Shown piece after piece: positions 5,887-7,626 of a stretch of 7,626 bases of DNA. The DNA is taken from positions 1 to 7,626 of the forward strand of contig DJVD01000253.1 in assembly GCA_002440805.1 (NCBI GenBank). The letters run 5' to 3'. The notes below the pieces were generated by a model. The model made no database searches and was not told the DNA's origin. It saw only the letters and a list, made by a program, of their open reading frames with translations. Source of the stretch: Chloroflexi bacterium UBA6265 (GTDB lineage Bacteria > Chloroflexota > Chloroflexia > Thermomicrobiales > UBA6265). Numbering within the stretch: the first letter of the stretch is position 1; every line of letters starts with the position of its first letter. The position numbers and the translations under genes were made by a program.

Positions 5887-7626
5887 CTAGGCGTGCACCC
5901 TGGCCGAAATCACATCGGACACCGCCGCAAGTGCAGCACCCAGGCCATCGGCATTCTTGCCGCCGGCTTCGGCCAACTCGGGACGGCCACCACCACGACC
6001 ATCGATATGAGGCGCGATCTCGCGGATAATATCTCCCGCCCGGACGCCACGAGCCACGATATCCGGGGTCACCATCGCCAGCAGGCTGGGGGTACCATCG
6101 ATCACGGCCCCGAGCACGATGACGCCACTCTGCATTTTGTCGCGGGTACGGTCGCCAATCTGGCGAAGGCCGTTCTTGTCGACCACGTCAACCTCGCTGG
6201 TCAGCACCGTGAGATCACCGATGGTGACCGCGCTGGAGAGCAGGTCGCCACTGCGGGCACCGGCCAACTGGCCACGCAAGTTCTCGATTTCGCGATCCTG
6301 TTGGCGGGACTTTTCCTGTAATCCCTTGACGATAGCTGGCAGTTCGGACCATGACACCTTAAGGTCCCGGCCCATATCCTCCAGCAATTGTTGCTGGCCC
6401 AGCATACGCTCGATGGCAGCCACGCCGGTAAGCGCCTCGATCCGGCGGATGCCGCTGGCAACGCTGCCTTCGGATGTAATCACGAACGGGCCAATCTCGC
6501 CGGTGCTTTCCACGTGCGTACCGCCGCAGAGCTCCATCGAGATATCCCCTACTTTCACCACCCGGACGCGATCGCCGTACTTCTCGCCAAACAAGGCCAT
6601 CGCGCCCGCCTCGATGGCGGATTTTTGATCCATGACCTCGGTAATAACGGGATGGTTAGCGACGATTTCGTTGTTGACGATGGCGGTGATATTACGCACC
6701 TGCGCAGCGGTGACAGGCTCAATCGAGTTGAAATCGAACCGCAATCTGTCCGGTGCCACCAGCGATCCTGCCTGGTGGCTATCTTCCCCCACGACGGTGC
6801 GAAGTGCCTTGTGCAACAGGTGGGTGGCGGTGTGATTGCGGCGGATGTGGGCACGACGATAGCTATCGACCTGCGCCCGCACCGTTTCGCCCACGCGGAT
6901 AAAGCCTTCCTGCACGGTGCCTCGATGCACGAACAGGTCGGGCGTTGGTTTGCGCGTGTCATCCACATCAAACAGTCCGGTGTCGGTGTGGATCTTGCCC
7001 GCATCGCCCACCTGTCCACCGGATTCGGCGTAGAACGGGGTGCGATCGAGGATGAGTTCGATTTGTTCGCCTGCTTCAGCCTGGTCCTGGGCGCCGTTTG
7101 CGCCGAGGATCGCCACGATTGTGCCGGTCGCCGCCGTGGTGTCATAGCCCAGGAATTCGGTACGCGGCTGCACCTGCGCGTAGAGTTCGCCCCAGTTGCG
7201 TTCGCCGGTATTGAACACGGCACCAGAACGGCTGGTTTCGCGTTGATGCTCCATCGCGGTGTGGAAGCCGTCATCATCCACAGTCAAGCCCTCTTCCTGG
7301 GCAAGCTCAATCGTGAGGTCATACGGGAAGCCGTAGGTGTCGTAGAGTCGGAACGCTTCGTCGCCGGGAATCAGGGTCTCGCCACGCTCCCGCAGTTCGG
7401 CGGTGAGCGCATGGAGGCGGTTCATGCCGGAAGCGAGGGTTTTGCCGAAGCTCTCCTCCTCGTGTGCGATCACCTTCACGATCTGGCTTTGCCGCTGCAA
7501 CAGTTCCGGATGAATACCGGAGAACTGCGCGATGACGCTCTCGGCCAGGCCGGCAAGAAAATCGCCGCTGATACCAAGCAGGCGACCGTGACGCACGGCC
7601 TTGCGCAGGACACGTCGGAGCACGTA
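5887..7626 (-). CDS. alaS: Alanyl-tRNA synthetase, C-terminal two-thirds (5' end beyond the window)
   Basis: Charges tRNA-Ala with alanine and edits mischarged Ser and Gly. The frame is open to the right edge, where the visible residues are Y-V-LRRVLRKAVRHGR. In full-length enzymes this is the end of the class II catalytic core, so roughly 300 N-terminal residues lie outside. The GTG at 7623 is an internal Val, not a start. Counting the edge Tyr as 1, the editing domain has HTATH at 265-269 and CGGTH at 367-371, the HxxxH and CxxxH zinc and editing ligands. A short coiled-coil-like region at about 432-456 (QEKSRQQDREIENLRGQLAG) precedes the DHHA1-type C-terminal domain, with GGGRPELAEAGG near 545-556. 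All expected editing residues are intact. The stop TAG (5887-5889) touches the ATG of the next gene, pointing to one operon. Confidence 0.97.
   Translation of the reverse strand, partial: YVLRRVLRKAVRHGRLLGISGDFLAGLAESVIAQFSGIHPELLQRQSQIVKVIAHEEESFGKTLASGMNRLHALTAELRERGETLIPGDEAFRLYDTYGFPYDLTIELAQEEGLTVDDDGFHTAMEHQRETSRSGAVFNTGERNWGELYAQVQPRTEFLGYDTTAATGTIVAILGANGAQDQAEAGEQIELILDRTPFYAESGGQVGDAGKIHTDTGLFDVDDTRKPTPDLFVHRGTVQEGFIRVGETVRAQVDSYRRAHIRRNHTATHLLHKALRTVVGEDSHQAGSLVAPDRLRFDFNSIEPVTAAQVRNITAIVNNEIVANHPVITEVMDQKSAIEAGAMALFGEKYGDRVRVVKVGDISMELCGGTHVESTGEIGPFVITSEGSVASGIRRIEALTGVAAIERMLGQQQLLEDMGRDLKVSWSELPAIVKGLQEKSRQQDREIENLRGQLAGARSGDLLSSAVTIGDLTVLTSEVDVVDKNGLRQIGDRTRDKMQSGVIVLGAVIDGTPSLLAMVTPDIVARGVRAGDIIREIAPHIDGRGGGRPELAEAGGKNADGLGAALAAVSDVISARVHA

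Noticed and set aside
7621..7623. GTG as a start codon for alaS
   Set aside because: The preceding codon is Tyr and the local sequence matches the internal (G)YVLRR segment of alanyl-tRNA synthetases, so the gene is cut by the window edge.

Overview
The window is about 60% GC by eye and densely packed. Six genes all read leftward on the minus strand. In transcription order they are: the 3' two-thirds of alaS (cut by the right edge), a single-pass membrane protein with a baseplate-J-like external domain, ruvX/yqgF, a small PII-like cyclic-di-AMP receptor (DarA/PstA type), aroA (EPSP synthase), and the 5' part of a secreted multi-domain protein with an X25-like domain and prealbumin-like (Cna-B/SdrD-type) repeats (cut by the left edge). 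I see no tRNA, rRNA, CRISPR array, insertion sequence or phage module. The plus strand carries only shadow ORFs.

Organism: the combination of a DarA-type receptor, an alaS / membrane protein / ruvX order, an X25 plus Cna-B exported protein and high GC best fits Chloroflexota, most likely a Thermomicrobia-like lineage. This is inferred from family knowledge; no marker gene in the window was compared with a database.

Layout: 7626-3755 is a tight block. The alaS stop TAG is followed directly and in frame by the ATG of the membrane protein, whose TAA shares one base with the ruvX ATG. Translation of the three is therefore probably coupled. The DarA-type gene follows after 81 bp with its own Shine-Dalgarno (SD) site, then aroA after 89 bp that contain a perfect 9-bp GC hairpin. 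Directly after aroA lies a 9-bp GC stem followed by a T-rich stretch, a good candidate for the end of the transcript. A roughly 250-bp gap then holds a perfect 12-bp hairpin abutting a second potential two-stem fold, which together form a possible structured leader for the secreted protein gene that runs off the left edge.

Function: most of the block is housekeeping (tRNA charging, pre-16S rRNA processing, the shikimate pathway). Three genes are less ordinary: the uncharacterised membrane protein inserted between alaS and ruvX, the c-di-AMP receptor with a shortened loop, and the surface or secreted repeat protein. The last has Arg where isopeptide-forming Cna-B domains carry Lys, and its first repeats carry Cys pairs instead. 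I found no clear new biological system. The best leads are the structured leader, the isopeptide-less repeat protein and the coupled membrane protein.
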